NCBI GenBank assembly: GCA_023460395.1
Contig: JAEWQB010000004.1
Span: 186,001-250,000 of the forward strand
DNA length: 64,000 bases
Reading direction: 5' to 3'
Source: Pseudomonadota bacterium
GTDB lineage: Bacteria; Desulfobacterota; Desulfovibrionia; Desulfovibrionales; Desulfovibrionaceae
The notes under the pieces are model-generated. The model did no database searches. It saw nothing but the letters and a program-made list of their open reading frames with translations, and was not told the origin of the DNA. Each line of letters starts with the position of its first letter. The stretch's first letter is position 1. Made by a program: the position numbers and the translations under genes. Shown in pieces: positions 34,112-42,211 of this stretch.

Positions 34112-34387
34112 ATGATCATTAAAACCGACAAAAAAACCGGCACCAGACCCTATGTGGACCTCATGGGCACCGTTGGAACAATGGGCCTACACATGGTTAC
34201 ACACCCTGCTGTGGGGGCGGGAATAGGATATTTTCTGGACCGGTGGCTGGAGACAAAACCTTGGATGTTCATCATATTCCTGCTGCTCGGCATTGTGGCC
34301 GGGTTCAGGGCCGTGTATGTGGACACCCGGAAGATCATCAAGAGTCAGGAAGTGCAGGATGCTGAGGAAGCTGGGCGAAAGAATTGA
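34112..34387 (+). CDS. atpZ: AtpZ/AtpI-like Fo accessory membrane protein
   Basis: A 91-residue protein with two hydrophobic helices (MGLHMVTHPAVGAGIGYFLD and PWMFIIFLLLGIVAGFRAVY) typical of AtpZ-type proteins encoded before the Fo genes. The start is uncertain: GGAGG (34107-34111) abuts the ATG with no spacing, so initiation could instead use the ATT at 34118, six bases on. It overlaps atpI by 29 bases. Confidence 0.85.
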   Translation: MIIKTDKKTGTRPYVDLMGTVGTMGLHMVTHPAVGAGIGYFLDRWLETKPWMFIIFLLLGIVAGFRAVYVDTRKIIKSQEVQDAEEAGRKN

Positions 34388-34793
34388 ACGCCGCCTCTAT
34401 GCCAAGGGCTTCAGGCAGCCGGAAATTCGGGCCATTCTCAGAATGCAAATTCTGCTCTGCGGAGCTTCCACCCTTGCGGGGGTTTTGGCGATTCAGGCAA
34501 GCTTGTGGCCAATCGGGTTCGCGGTGGGCGTGAATCTGGCTACCTACAGCGTCTTCTCGCTGGCGCGATTCCTTCAGCGGGCCATCCTGCAAGGTTTCTC
34601 CCGGCAGATGTTGACTGAACTGCTACTTCGGTTTTATGGCCGACTCTTCGTTGTCGGAATCATCTTGTACGGACTTATGACGATGTCCGACGTTCCAAGT
34701 TCGGCGCTCGTGGCAGGTTTAGCCACTTGTATGGCAACCATGCTTGTCGGAATACTTTTCAGACGAGCAGAGCGGAAAATCAAGGAGGCATGA
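34359..34793 (+). CDS. atpI: ATP synthase subunit I (AtpI-like)
   Basis: A 144-residue four-helix protein in the AtpI position, assisting c-ring assembly. ATG 34359 follows AGGA at eight bases. It ends four bases before atpB. Sequence conservation in this family is low, so the name rests partly on position. Confidence 0.8.
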   Translation: MLRKLGERIERRLYAKGFRQPEIRAILRMQILLCGASTLAGVLAIQASLWPIGFAVGVNLATYSVFSLARFLQRAILQGFSRQMLTELLLRFYGRLFVVGIILYGLMTMSDVPSSALVAGLATCMATMLVGILFRRAERKIKEA

Positions 34794-34797
34794 GGAT

Positions 34798-35499
34798 ATG
34801 GCAGGTGGTTTGCCGCATCCGGTGCTCTGGTCCTCGCTTGCGGGCATGGACTATATCACCATCAATGGGACTCAGGTAGAATTCAAGCATGTGTTCTACT
34901 CTTGGATCGCCATGGCTATCCTGTTTGGGCTGGCCTTCATTGTACGGGGCCAGATCAAAATGGTGCCCGGCAAGGTCCAAAACGTATTTGAAGTCATCAT
35001 AGGGGGCCTCGAAGAATTCGTGGTCAGCAATATCGGTGAGGACGGCCGCAAGGTCTACCATGTGCTCATCACATTGTTCCTCTTCATATTGGTGAACAAC
35101 CTTCTGGGTCTTGTGCCGGGGTGCGACGCGCCCACGGCAAACGTGAACACAAACGCCGCACTGGCGCTGTTCACCTTCCTCTATTATAACTGGATCGGTA
35201 TCAAACGCTGGGGATTTGGCTACATTAAGCATTTCTGCGGCCCCTTTTGGTGGCTCAGCCCGCTTATGCTGCCGCTGGAACTCATATCCCACGCAGCGCG
35301 TCCTCTCTCGCTCACGCTCCGTCTTTTCGGGAACATCCGTGGCGAAGAAATCGTGCTGGTGCTGTTCTTCCTGCTGGCGCCTATTTTCGGCACCATTCCG
35401 ATCTACTTCCTGTTCCTGCTTGCCAAGTGCCTGCAGGCATTCATCTGGTTCATGCTGGGCATGATCTACCTGAAAGGCTCGCTGGAACACGCCCATTAG
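34798..35499 (+). CDS. atpB: ATP synthase Fo subunit a
   Basis: A 233-residue membrane stator with the essential arginine R175 in SLTLRLFGNI, the ELISHAARPLSL helix and NLLGLVPG. Together with the c-ring it forms the ion channel. ATG 34798 is chosen since GGAGG (34784-34788) is nine bases upstream; the preceding gene stop is at 34791-34793. Confidence 0.96.
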   Translation: MAGGLPHPVLWSSLAGMDYITINGTQVEFKHVFYSWIAMAILFGLAFIVRGQIKMVPGKVQNVFEVIIGGLEEFVVSNIGEDGRKVYHVLITLFLFILVNNLLGLVPGCDAPTANVNTNAALALFTFLYYNWIGIKRWGFGYIKHFCGPFWWLSPLMLPLELISHAARPLSLTLRLFGNIRGEEIVLVLFFLLAPIFGTIPIYFLFLLAKCLQAFIWFMLGMIYLKGSLEHAH

Positions 35500-35552
35500 T
35501 CCGGGGGAAATGGTCTTAGACCAATTAACATACTACTTAGGAGTGTACGACA

Positions 35553-35861
35553 ATGCGTAAGTTTCTGATGATTGCTCTGAACACTGTTGCCATTCTTTCT
35601 GTTGCCGCTCTGGCCTTTGCCGCTGAAGGCGCAAACGCATACGGCGATCTGGTATACTTCGGCGCTGCTGTGGGCATGGCTATTGCCGCTGCCGGTTGCG
35701 GCATCGGTCAGGGCCTTGGCCTGAAGGCCGCTTGCGAAGGCACCGCCCGCAACCCCGAAGCTTCCAACAAAATCACCGTGGCACTTATTCTTGGCTTGGC
35801 TTTCGTAGAATCCCTTGCCATTTACGCTCTGGTGGTTAACCTGATGCTGTTGACCAAGTAA
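35553..35861 (+). CDS. atpE: ATP synthase Fo subunit c
   Basis: A 102-residue proteolipid. A signal-like first helix (MRKFLMIALNTVAILSVAAL) precedes the two canonical helices, as is usual in this lineage. The polar loop has RNP (66-68) and the ion-binding carboxylate is E86 in FVESLAIY. Q53, E86, S87 and Y91 match residues of the Na+-type site, but position 88 is Leu instead of Thr/Ser, so the coupling ion is uncertain. A terminator follows. Confidence 0.96.
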   Translation: MRKFLMIALNTVAILSVAALAFAAEGANAYGDLVYFGAAVGMAIAAAGCGIGQGLGLKAACEGTARNPEASNKITVALILGLAFVESLAIYALVVNLMLLTK

Positions 35862-35884
35862 ACAGCCGTCCATAGCGTCCTCTG

Positions 35885-35911
35885 AGGAGGCCGCGTTGCG
35901 GCCTCCTTTTT
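35885..35911 (+). terminator. Terminator after atpE
   Basis: AGGAGGCCGC (35885-35894) pairs perfectly with GCGGCCTCCT (35898-35907), loop GTT, then Ts. Confidence 0.95.
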
Positions 35912-35922
35912 CCAATTTATAT

Positions 35923-35940
35923 TTGGGAATGATTTCACAA
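35923..35940 (+). promoter_or_regulatory. Rex operator upstream of rex
   Basis: TTGGGAATGATTTCACAA matches the 18-bp Rex consensus TTGTGAA-N4-TTCACAA with one mismatch, 16 bases before the rex start codon. This fits the usual Rex autoregulation. Confidence 0.7.
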
Positions 35941-35956
35941 TCAGGTAACTGATATC

Positions 35957-36598
35957 ATGACACAAAAAAGCGACCACATCCCAAGAGCCACCATCCAGCG
36001 CCTTGCTGTATATGTGCAGGTTCTAGAAAATCTTCTGCGGGAAGGCACGGAAGTCATTTCCTCCGAGCCACTTGCCCGGGCTTGCAACGTCAATGCCTCA
36101 CAAATCCGCAAAGACCTTGCCTACTTCGGTGAATTCGGCGTGCGGGGCGTGGGCTATTACGTGAAAAACCTCATCGACTCGATAACGAGTGCGCTTGGCG
36201 TGGACCGGGAATGGCGCACCGTGCTCGTAGGCGTGGGCAATCTTGGCCGTGCGCTGCTGAACCACAAAGAGTTTCGCTTGCGTGGATTCAACATCGTAGG
36301 TGCCTTCGACTGCGACCCTTTCAAAATAGGTGAGGAGATATCAGGACTGGAGGTTGTTTGCACCAAACGCCTTAAAGAAAAAATTGGCGAAAACGGCGCA
36401 GAAATCGGCATTATCACCACACCGCCGGAACGGGCGCAGCGGGCGGCAAACCATCTGGTGGAAGCTGGCATCCGCGGCATACTCAACTTTGCCCCGGCGC
36501 GCATTACCGTACCGGCTGAGGTAAACGTGGAGTACGTGGACATTTTCCACCACCTGTACGCCTTATCGTTCAACATTACGTTTGGTGGTTCCGAATAG
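35957..36598 (+). CDS. rex: Redox-sensing transcriptional repressor Rex
   Basis: A 213-residue NADH/NAD+ sensor: N-terminal winged HTH (IPRATIQRLAVYVQVLENLL, SQIRKDLAYFGEFGVRGVGY), Rossmann GVGNLG (92-97) and the domain-swap C-terminal helix. High NADH releases it from DNA. The gene follows the atpE terminator and has its own Rex site. Confidence 0.97.
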   Translation: MTQKSDHIPRATIQRLAVYVQVLENLLREGTEVISSEPLARACNVNASQIRKDLAYFGEFGVRGVGYYVKNLIDSITSALGVDREWRTVLVGVGNLGRALLNHKEFRLRGFNIVGAFDCDPFKIGEEISGLEVVCTKRLKEKIGENGAEIGIITTPPERAQRAANHLVEAGIRGILNFAPARITVPAEVNVEYVDIFHHLYALSFNITFGGSE

Positions 36599-36632
36599 CC
36601 GTAAGCCATTTTCCGCCACGTTTTTTGACGGT

Positions 36633-36692
36633 ACGGACTCCACGGTGCATACGCCCTCCCGTATGCACACGGCAGGGTCCGTTTGTGTTTTC
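36633..36692 (+). terminator. Terminator-like long hairpin after rex
   Basis: GTGCATACG (36645-36653) pairs perfectly with CGTATGCAC (36660-36668), extended by ACGGAC/GTCCGT arms outside, then GTTTGTGTTTT. Confidence 0.75.
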
Positions 36693-36740
36693 ACGCCACG
36701 GCCCTTGTGGTCTTACCGGGATAACTCCCAAGGATGACAC

Positions 36741-37541
36741 ATGAAATCCCCCATTGTCCTGCTGACCGATTTCGGCCACACGGACCCGTATGTAGGACAG
36801 ATGAAAGGGGTGCTCGCCACCCACGCCCCTGATGTTCCAGTCATTGACCTCTGCCACGGGGTACGCCCGCAGGCAGTTGCTCAAGCTGCCATGTTCCTCT
36901 CCGCCAGCTTTACTTACTTTCCTGAAGGCAGCGTATTCGTCTGCGTTGTGGACCCCGGCGTGGGAACCGACCGGGACATTCTCTGCTTACACGCCGCAGG
37001 ACGCTACGTGCTCGCCCCGGATAACGGCCTCATTTCTCCGCTGCTGAGTGAATACCCTTCCTCCGTCTGCTACCGGGTAGACATTTCCGAATTTGACGAC
37101 GCCTCCCAGACCTTCCACGGACGGGACATTTTTTGCCCGCTCGCCGCCCGGATCGCGCTAGGCGCGGATGCGGACATTCTTGGCACAGTCATCTCCCACG
37201 CCCACGTGGCTATGCCGCGTTGTGCGGTTCCTGTGGCAAACGGCGAATATGTGGACTGCTCTGTCCTGCACATAGACACGTTTGGGAACGTAGTGCTGAA
37301 CCTTAATGTGGTGCCGTGGCGCGAGCGCCTCGCCGCATGGGAAGATCTTTACCTCAAGCAGACTCCGCCCATCCGGGTTATGCGTGCCAACAGTTTCGGC
37401 ACGCTGCCCCCTAACACGCTGGGCTGTATCGAAGGCAGCCAAGGCTTTCTGGAGCTTGTTCTGAACGGAGCGTCTGCGGCGCAGATGCTCAAAGTTTCCA
37501 TGGACGACATTATCACGCTGCAAGGATATCCCATTGGGTAG
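36741..37541 (+). CDS. S-adenosylmethionine hydrolase (DUF62 / SAM hydroxide adenosyltransferase)
   Basis: A 266-residue enzyme of the fluorinase-like family: LLTDFGHTDPYVGQMKG, VVDPGVGT, LAPDNGLI, FHGRDIF, HIDTFGNVVLN. Members cleave SAM to adenosine and methionine. AAGGATG precedes the start. Its stop overlaps the cobS start by eight bases. Confidence 0.93.
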   Translation: MKSPIVLLTDFGHTDPYVGQMKGVLATHAPDVPVIDLCHGVRPQAVAQAAMFLSASFTYFPEGSVFVCVVDPGVGTDRDILCLHAAGRYVLAPDNGLISPLLSEYPSSVCYRVDISEFDDASQTFHGRDIFCPLAARIALGADADILGTVISHAHVAMPRCAVPVANGEYVDCSVLHIDTFGNVVLNLNVVPWRERLAAWEDLYLKQTPPIRVMRANSFGTLPPNTLGCIEGSQGFLELVLNGASAAQMLKVSMDDIITLQGYPIG

Positions 37542-38283
37542 CGCACGGCACCCTCTGTCCGGGTTCGCCGCCGCCATGAGCTTCCTGACGCGGCTTGGTC
37601 CGGCTAGGGTCTTTTCTTCGAAAGAAATGGCGCAGTCCCTGCGCCATTTTTCCGTTGCGGGACTGATTATCGGAGCGCTTTGCACTCTTCCTCTGCACGG
37701 GCTACTGGGCACACGCCACGCCACCGTGCAGGGATGGTTATGGGTTGGACTGTCTCTCTGGCTCACCCGTGGTCTTCACTGGGACGGCTGGGCCGATTTG
37801 TGGGACGCATGGGGCAGTGCCACGCGGGGCGAACGGTTCTGGCTCATCATGAAGGACAGCCACATTGGCGCATTTGGCGCCATGGGGTTGGTCATGGGAT
37901 TGGGCGGGCAGCTTCTGTTCGCCAGTGAATTGGCTGCGTCCTCCGCATGGACAGGGCTTTTGTGGGCGCCTGTGTGGGGCCGGGCCGCCTCCGCACTGCT
38001 GGCGGCACTGGGCACCGCGCCTCCTTCTTCTTCCTTGGGACGCCTGTTCCTGCCGGGAGCCACACCTGTGGTAGTGGCAACGCAACTTGCTGTCGCGGGC
38101 GCAGCAGGTTGGTTGCTGGTTGGCCTTCCCGCCCTTGGAACAAGCGCTTGCATCCTGCTCCCCGGTCTTGTCGCTCTGGTCCGCCTCTCGCGTCAGCAAG
38201 GGGGTATGAATGGCGACTTCCTGGGGGCGATGATAATCTGGGGAGAGCTTGCCGCTCTTGCCGGATGCCTGCTCACCACCTGA
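37534..38283 (+). CDS. cobS: Adenosylcobinamide-GDP ribazoletransferase CobS
   Basis: A 249-residue integral membrane enzyme, last step of cobalamin assembly. The motif LTRGLHWDGWADLWDAWGS and a run of helices are typical. The start is a TTG at 37534: AAGGA lies seven bases upstream, and homologues need the residues before the first ATG (37576). It overlaps the SAM hydrolase gene by eight bases. B12 is relevant to the corrinoid activator at 45.5 kb. Confidence 0.9.
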   Translation: MGSARHPLSGFAAAMSFLTRLGPARVFSSKEMAQSLRHFSVAGLIIGALCTLPLHGLLGTRHATVQGWLWVGLSLWLTRGLHWDGWADLWDAWGSATRGERFWLIMKDSHIGAFGAMGLVMGLGGQLLFASELAASSAWTGLLWAPVWGRAASALLAALGTAPPSSSLGRLFLPGATPVVVATQLAVAGAAGWLLVGLPALGTSACILLPGLVALVRLSRQQGGMNGDFLGAMIIWGELAALAGCLLTT

Positions 38284-38314
38284 GCCAGCATCCCCGATAC
38301 AGACGTCACTTTTT

Positions 38315-38330
38315 CGGCACGATATCTGCT
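38315..38330 (+). promoter_or_regulatory. Sigma-54-type promoter for fliJ
   Basis: CGGCACGATATCTGCT matches the -24/-12 pattern TGGCACG-N4-TTGCW closely, with GG and GC separated by exactly ten bases. It is about 80 bases before fliJ. Sigma-54 control is usual for flagellar genes in this group. Confidence 0.65.
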
Positions 38331-38410
38331 ATGAGATTCCTATGCCGTGACGCGTCAGGTTCGTGACAGCGAAACTACGGATAGCACGAGCGAACACAAA
38401 AGGAAGCCCC

Positions 38411-38845
38411 ATGGCCCCATATCGGTTCCCCCTGCAACAAGTGCTGGAATACCGCACACAGGTTGAAGAGCAAGCCAAGCTGACATATGCTCAGGCGCAA
38501 CAGCGCTATCAGCGGCAGGTTGGACGGGTGGAAGCTCTGCGCCAAACACTTGCGGAGCAGGAAACCAAGCTGTATCAAGCTAAAGAAATGGGCACGATAT
38601 GGTTGCTGCGAAACTTTGTGCTGGGGTTAACCACTGATCTGGCAGAAGCTGAAACAGTGCTTCTGCAACTAGCGCAAGCCCTGAACCGGGAACGTCAGAA
38701 TCTTGTCAAACGCTCCCAAGAGCGCAAGCTTCTGGACAAACTGAAAGAAAATCAGGCTCAAAAACATGCCCAGAAAGAACACTCCGCAGAACAGCGACAA
38801 TTCGATGAAACAGCCACGCTTCGTTACCGGCCTCAAACTCTTTAA
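38411..38845 (+). CDS. fliJ: Flagellar export chaperone FliJ
   Basis: A 144-residue almost wholly coiled-coil protein (MAPYRFPLQQVLEYR start, then heptads rich in Gln, Glu and Leu to the end). FliJ links the export ATPase FliI to FlhA. Length is typical. AAGGAAG precedes the start. The call rests on fold, N-terminus and flagellar neighbours. Confidence 0.82.
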   Translation: MAPYRFPLQQVLEYRTQVEEQAKLTYAQAQQRYQRQVGRVEALRQTLAEQETKLYQAKEMGTIWLLRNFVLGLTTDLAEAETVLLQLAQALNRERQNLVKRSQERKLLDKLKENQAQKHAQKEHSAEQRQFDETATLRYRPQTL

Positions 38846-39494
38846 GCTGTGCAGGCTGCTGGCGCTGGCGGTCTTCTTTAAGCTCGTGGTGCTGGCCACG
38901 CTGGCAGTGGACCTCGGCGGCTGGACGGTTCCCGTTTTCTTCTCCGGTTCTGAGCAGTCCGCCCATGTTGCAGCGGTCCCGGAACGCCAGCTTGATCTGC
39001 CCACACCGGCGATGCCCATTCTCCCCGGTTCGTCTCCTGAAACAGCGCAGCATACGCCCTTACTGCCCCTTTCTACCGCGCGTGCCGCAGATGAAACCGC
39101 CAACGCCACCACACCGCAAGACACCCTCACCCGCGACTCCTTGCAGCAGAAGCAGGAAGAATTAAACCGTCGCGAGCAAGATATGTCCCGGTTGAATCAA
39201 GAAATAGACCAAAAAATACAGCATCTTGAAGAATTAGAAAAACGTGTGCAAGCCATGTTGAAAGAAGCGGACGGCGTGCAGGACAAAAAAATGCGCCATC
39301 TTGTGGATGTATATTCCAACATGAAAGCCCGGCAGGCTGCCGATGTCCTGAGCACATTGGATGAAACCATTGCCGTGCAGATCTTAGCGGGCATGCGTGG
39401 CAGACAGGCAGGCGAAATTCTCACATTCGTCAAGGCGGATAAGGCGGCACGGCTCTCCGAGGCGCTTACCCGCATGCAGTTGCCCTTCCAATAG
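38766..39494 (+). CDS. MotE-like flagellar protein (MgtE N-terminal domain, membrane-anchored)
   Basis: A 242-residue protein: one N-terminal membrane helix (about residues 26-48, LCRLLALAVFFKLVVLATLA), a Pro/Ala-rich periplasmic linker, a long coiled coil (LQQKQEELNRREQDMSRLNQ and on) and a C-terminal MgtE_N-like domain (YSNMKARQAADVLSTL, VQILAGMRGRQAGEIL). This matches MotE-type proteins beside fliJ. The start is uncertain: 38766 overlaps fliJ by 80 bases; ATG 38808 would overlap by 38, but neither has a strong site. Confidence 0.8.
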   Translation: MPRKNTPQNSDNSMKQPRFVTGLKLFKLCRLLALAVFFKLVVLATLAVDLGGWTVPVFFSGSEQSAHVAAVPERQLDLPTPAMPILPGSSPETAQHTPLLPLSTARAADETANATTPQDTLTRDSLQQKQEELNRREQDMSRLNQEIDQKIQHLEELEKRVQAMLKEADGVQDKKMRHLVDVYSNMKARQAADVLSTLDETIAVQILAGMRGRQAGEILTFVKADKAARLSEALTRMQLPFQ

Positions 39495-39502
39495 CCCTCG
39501 CC

Positions 39503-40339
39503 ATGCCACGCCTTAAACTTCGCATTGCCTATGTGGGCACCGCCTATTGCGGCTGGCAAACACAGGCTGGGGCGCGAACTCCGCAGCCCACCGTGCAGGA
39601 AACCCTTGAGGCTGTCGCGCAGCGTATTGTGGGAACGCCTGTGCGGGTTCACGGCAGCGGGCGCACCGATTCCGGTGTACATGCCGACGGGCAGGTAGCC
39701 CACTTCGATGTGCCTGAAACCAAAATGCGGACGGACTGGCAGCGCTCGTTCAACGCGTTACTTCCCGACGATATTGCTGTATTGGACGTAACCCGCGTGC
39801 CAGACGACTTTCACGCCCGTATCAGTGCCACGGGCAAACGCTACCGCTACAGCCTGTGGCTGACACGCCGCTATGTGCCGCCCCGGCTTGTTCCCTTCGT
39901 CTGGGCTACCGGCCCGCTGAACATTGGCGCCATGGACGCGGCTGCTCGGTGCTTAGAAGGCACACACGACTTCGCCAGCTTTCGTAATATGGGAACGGAC
40001 GTGGACAGCACCGTGCGCACGCTGCACGCCATTCATCGCGACCCTGCGGGCGTCGTGAACCAGACGACGACCACCATATCGGAAGGAATGCCCGCAGATG
40101 CCGCCCTTCGCGCCGGACAGCCCGCCCTGCTTACATGGGACTTTGTAGCGGACGGATTCCTGAAACAGATGGTACGCAATCTTATGGGCGCACTGGTTGC
40201 CTGCGGCATGGGGAAACTTTCTCCCAACGCAATTCCCACCCTGCTTGCCGCATGTGACCGCACTCAGGCTCCCAGCACGGCCCCCGCGCAGGGACTAACC
40301 CTTGCTGAAGTCATATATCCGCCGCACCTTCCACAATAA
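39503..40339 (+). CDS. truA: tRNA pseudouridine(38-40) synthase TruA
   Basis: A 278-residue enzyme with catalytic D56 in GRTDSGVHA (53-61), and LKQMVRNLMGALV near the C-terminus. An Ala/Pro insertion (around residues 180-210) is longer than in E. coli. It follows the MotE-like gene by eight bases and converges on fliM. Confidence 0.95.
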   Translation: MPRLKLRIAYVGTAYCGWQTQAGARTPQPTVQETLEAVAQRIVGTPVRVHGSGRTDSGVHADGQVAHFDVPETKMRTDWQRSFNALLPDDIAVLDVTRVPDDFHARISATGKRYRYSLWLTRRYVPPRLVPFVWATGPLNIGAMDAAARCLEGTHDFASFRNMGTDVDSTVRTLHAIHRDPAGVVNQTTTTISEGMPADAALRAGQPALLTWDFVADGFLKQMVRNLMGALVACGMGKLSPNAIPTLLAACDRTQAPSTAPAQGLTLAEVIYPPHLPQ

Positions 40340-40365
40340 AAAAGCCGCCCACAACGGAGCGGCGG
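40336..40365 (-). terminator. Terminator after fliM
   Basis: On the minus strand a GCCGC/GCGGC stem with a ten-base loop is followed by TTTTTT (A-run 40338-40343 on plus). It lies between convergent truA and fliM. Confidence 0.7.
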
Positions 40366-40394
40366 TATGCCCTTTTACAATCAGCATCCGTGCA

Positions 40395-41375
40395 TCAGGT
40401 ATAGTCCGGTTCATCTTCCTTGATGATCTGAAATGCTTTGTTGGACTTCACCGTGCCGCTTATCCCCCAAAACTTGGAAACCCCCGCCACGGTGCATTCC
40501 AGCAGGTCATCGGTATCCGTATCAAGCAGAAGCACGTCCCCCACCTGCAACCGCAGAAGTTGATTGCCCGTAATTTTAGTTTCTCCGAAACGGACTTTCA
40601 TTTCCACCGGCGTTTCCATAAGGCGCTCTTTCAATCGCCCGACCCACGCGTGGTCCACCTCCAGACGTTCCGTCTGAAAACTGGCGTGCAGCTTGGACCG
40701 GATGGGTTCAATGGTCGCGTATGGCAGGCAGATGATAAGCGACCCGATGGCCGTTTCCAGTTCCACCTCGAACGTAATAACCACCACCACATCGCTGGGG
40801 GGCACAATGGCGGCGAACTGGGGATTGATTTCCGAACGGACCAGTTCCAGATTCACTTCATGGACAGGCCGCCACGACTCTTCCATGTTGTCCAACGTAA
40901 TTTTAATAACACGGTCTACAATGGCCTGTTCAATACGGGTGAATTCACGCCCTTCAATCTTGGGCTGTGACCCCGCGCCACCGAAGAAATTTTCCACCAG
41001 AGCAAACACCAGCCGGGAATCCACCACGATAATGGCATTACCGCGCAATGGTTCCATCTTGAAAATATTGATGCTGGTGGGTACGGGCAGCGACCGCATA
41101 AAGTCGCCAAACTTGGTCATGTCTATAGAGATAGGGTTCAATTCCACACGCTTGCGTATGGCATTGGAGAGCGCATTGGTGCACAGTCTGGCAAACCTGT
41201 CGTTGACGATTTCCAGCACGGGCATACGCCCGCGAATTATGCGGTCCTGATTGGCGAGGTCAAAAGGAACAATACCGGAATCATCCTCCGGGATGTCCGA
41301 CTCACTTTCGATCTCTCCGCCGGAAAGCCCCCGCAGAAGGGCATCCACTTCGTCCTGTGCGAGAATTTTGTTCAT
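40395..41375 (-). CDS. fliM: Flagellar motor switch protein FliM
   Basis: A 326-residue C-ring protein: CheY-binding N-terminus MNKILAQDEVDALLRGLSGG, the middle GGxG motif (FFGGAGSQP) and the C-terminal SpoA/FliN-like domain. The usual fliN partner is not adjacent. A sigma-54-type promoter lies 135-150 bases upstream. Confidence 0.97.
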   Translation of the reverse strand: MNKILAQDEVDALLRGLSGGEIESESDIPEDDSGIVPFDLANQDRIIRGRMPVLEIVNDRFARLCTNALSNAIRKRVELNPISIDMTKFGDFMRSLPVPTSINIFKMEPLRGNAIIVVDSRLVFALVENFFGGAGSQPKIEGREFTRIEQAIVDRVIKITLDNMEESWRPVHEVNLELVRSEINPQFAAIVPPSDVVVVITFEVELETAIGSLIICLPYATIEPIRSKLHASFQTERLEVDHAWVGRLKERLMETPVEMKVRFGETKITGNQLLRLQVGDVLLLDTDTDDLLECTVAGVSKFWGISGTVKSNKAFQIIKEDEPDYT

Positions 41376-41507
41376 ATGCTGCGGCGCTCCGTCTCCTTGA
41401 AAATCAAATTCTTACGCTCCATGGCGTTCCGTGGTCAAGGCCTCCGCGCCAGCCGCCCCCACTCCGCGCGGCACTTTTTGCCGGACGGAGCAGGGTACTC
41501 CGAATCA

Positions 41508-41523
41508 TGCACGATTAGTGCCA
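41508..41523 (-). promoter_or_regulatory. Sigma-54-type promoter for fliM
   Basis: On the minus strand TGGCACTAATCGTGCA holds a full TGGCAC -24 element and GTGCA at -12, GG and GC ten bases apart. The leader to fliM would be about 120 bases. Confidence 0.65.
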
Positions 41524-41559
41524 CCTTGCCACAACCGGACCAGACACCCCATGCATATA

Positions 41560-42015
41560 TCAACACAAATGGGGGTAGCGCCGTTTGATGCGCTGAATAA
41601 CATCCCCGCTCACATAGCCGAGCAATGACAAAATTTCGTCTATCGTGTGGGGCGAATTTGTCTGCTGGCGATACCGTTCCGCCTTGGCGAGATTCTCTGG
41701 AGCCAACAATTTTTCCCGCAAAAGCACATCCACCACCGTCTCTGTCGGGCAGCAGGCGGCACGGCGCGAGGTTTTCTGCTCCTCCGGTACGGTATTCCCT
41801 TCCCGCAGTCCTTCCACTTTTCGGGCCAGAAAGGTTTCCCGTTTGCGTAATTCCGCCACCTCTTCCCGCAAAGCGCGATATCGGGCCTGTAGCTGATTTC
41901 TACGCGCCCGCTGCACCCGGATTCTTTCCAAATACCCGGTTGAAGAGGCGTGCCCCACTGCCAAAGCACCCGCAAGAGCCACGAACACAATGAACACGCC
42001 GAATAAAATCGTCAT
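41560..42015 (-). CDS. Membrane-anchored coiled-coil protein with MshEN-like C-terminal segment
   Basis: A 151-residue protein: an N-terminal membrane helix (TILFGVFIVFVALAGALAV), an Arg/Glu-rich coiled coil (about 32-75), then a C-terminal segment VVDVLLREKLLAPENLAKAE ... EILSLLGYVSGDVIQRI that reads like one MshEN half-repeat (LGELL.EKGL...LGYVSEEDL). MshEN domains bind c-di-GMP; one half-repeat lacking clear RLG motifs might not. It lies upstream of fliM, same strand. Confidence 0.65.
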   Translation of the reverse strand: MTILFGVFIVFVALAGALAVGHASSTGYLERIRVQRARRNQLQARYRALREEVAELRKRETFLARKVEGLREGNTVPEEQKTSRRAACCPTETVVDVLLREKLLAPENLAKAERYRQQTNSPHTIDEILSLLGYVSGDVIQRIKRRYPHLC

Positions 42016-42101
42016 ATGCAAACCCCTGCGTCACGTGGCAGCGCGCATATAGCTCCCCCCGCCAGCCACAGGCATTTCCTTTTTGCACCGGATACGAAAA
42101 T

Positions 42102-42128
42102 ATTATAGTACTTCTTCAACTGTTACAA
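42102..42128 (-). promoter_or_regulatory. Promoter of the MshEN-like gene
   Basis: A perfect TATAAT -10 box (42102-42107, minus strand) with TTGTAA 15 bp upstream (42123-42128); the short spacer suggests an activator or a modest promoter. Confidence 0.45.
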
Positions 42129-42211
42129 GCGCGTAACACGGGACCGCACACACCCTCGCGACACGGAGAGTCCTTCGTCTTTCCGCCGGAGTGACGGACG
42201 CAAACGAAGAC

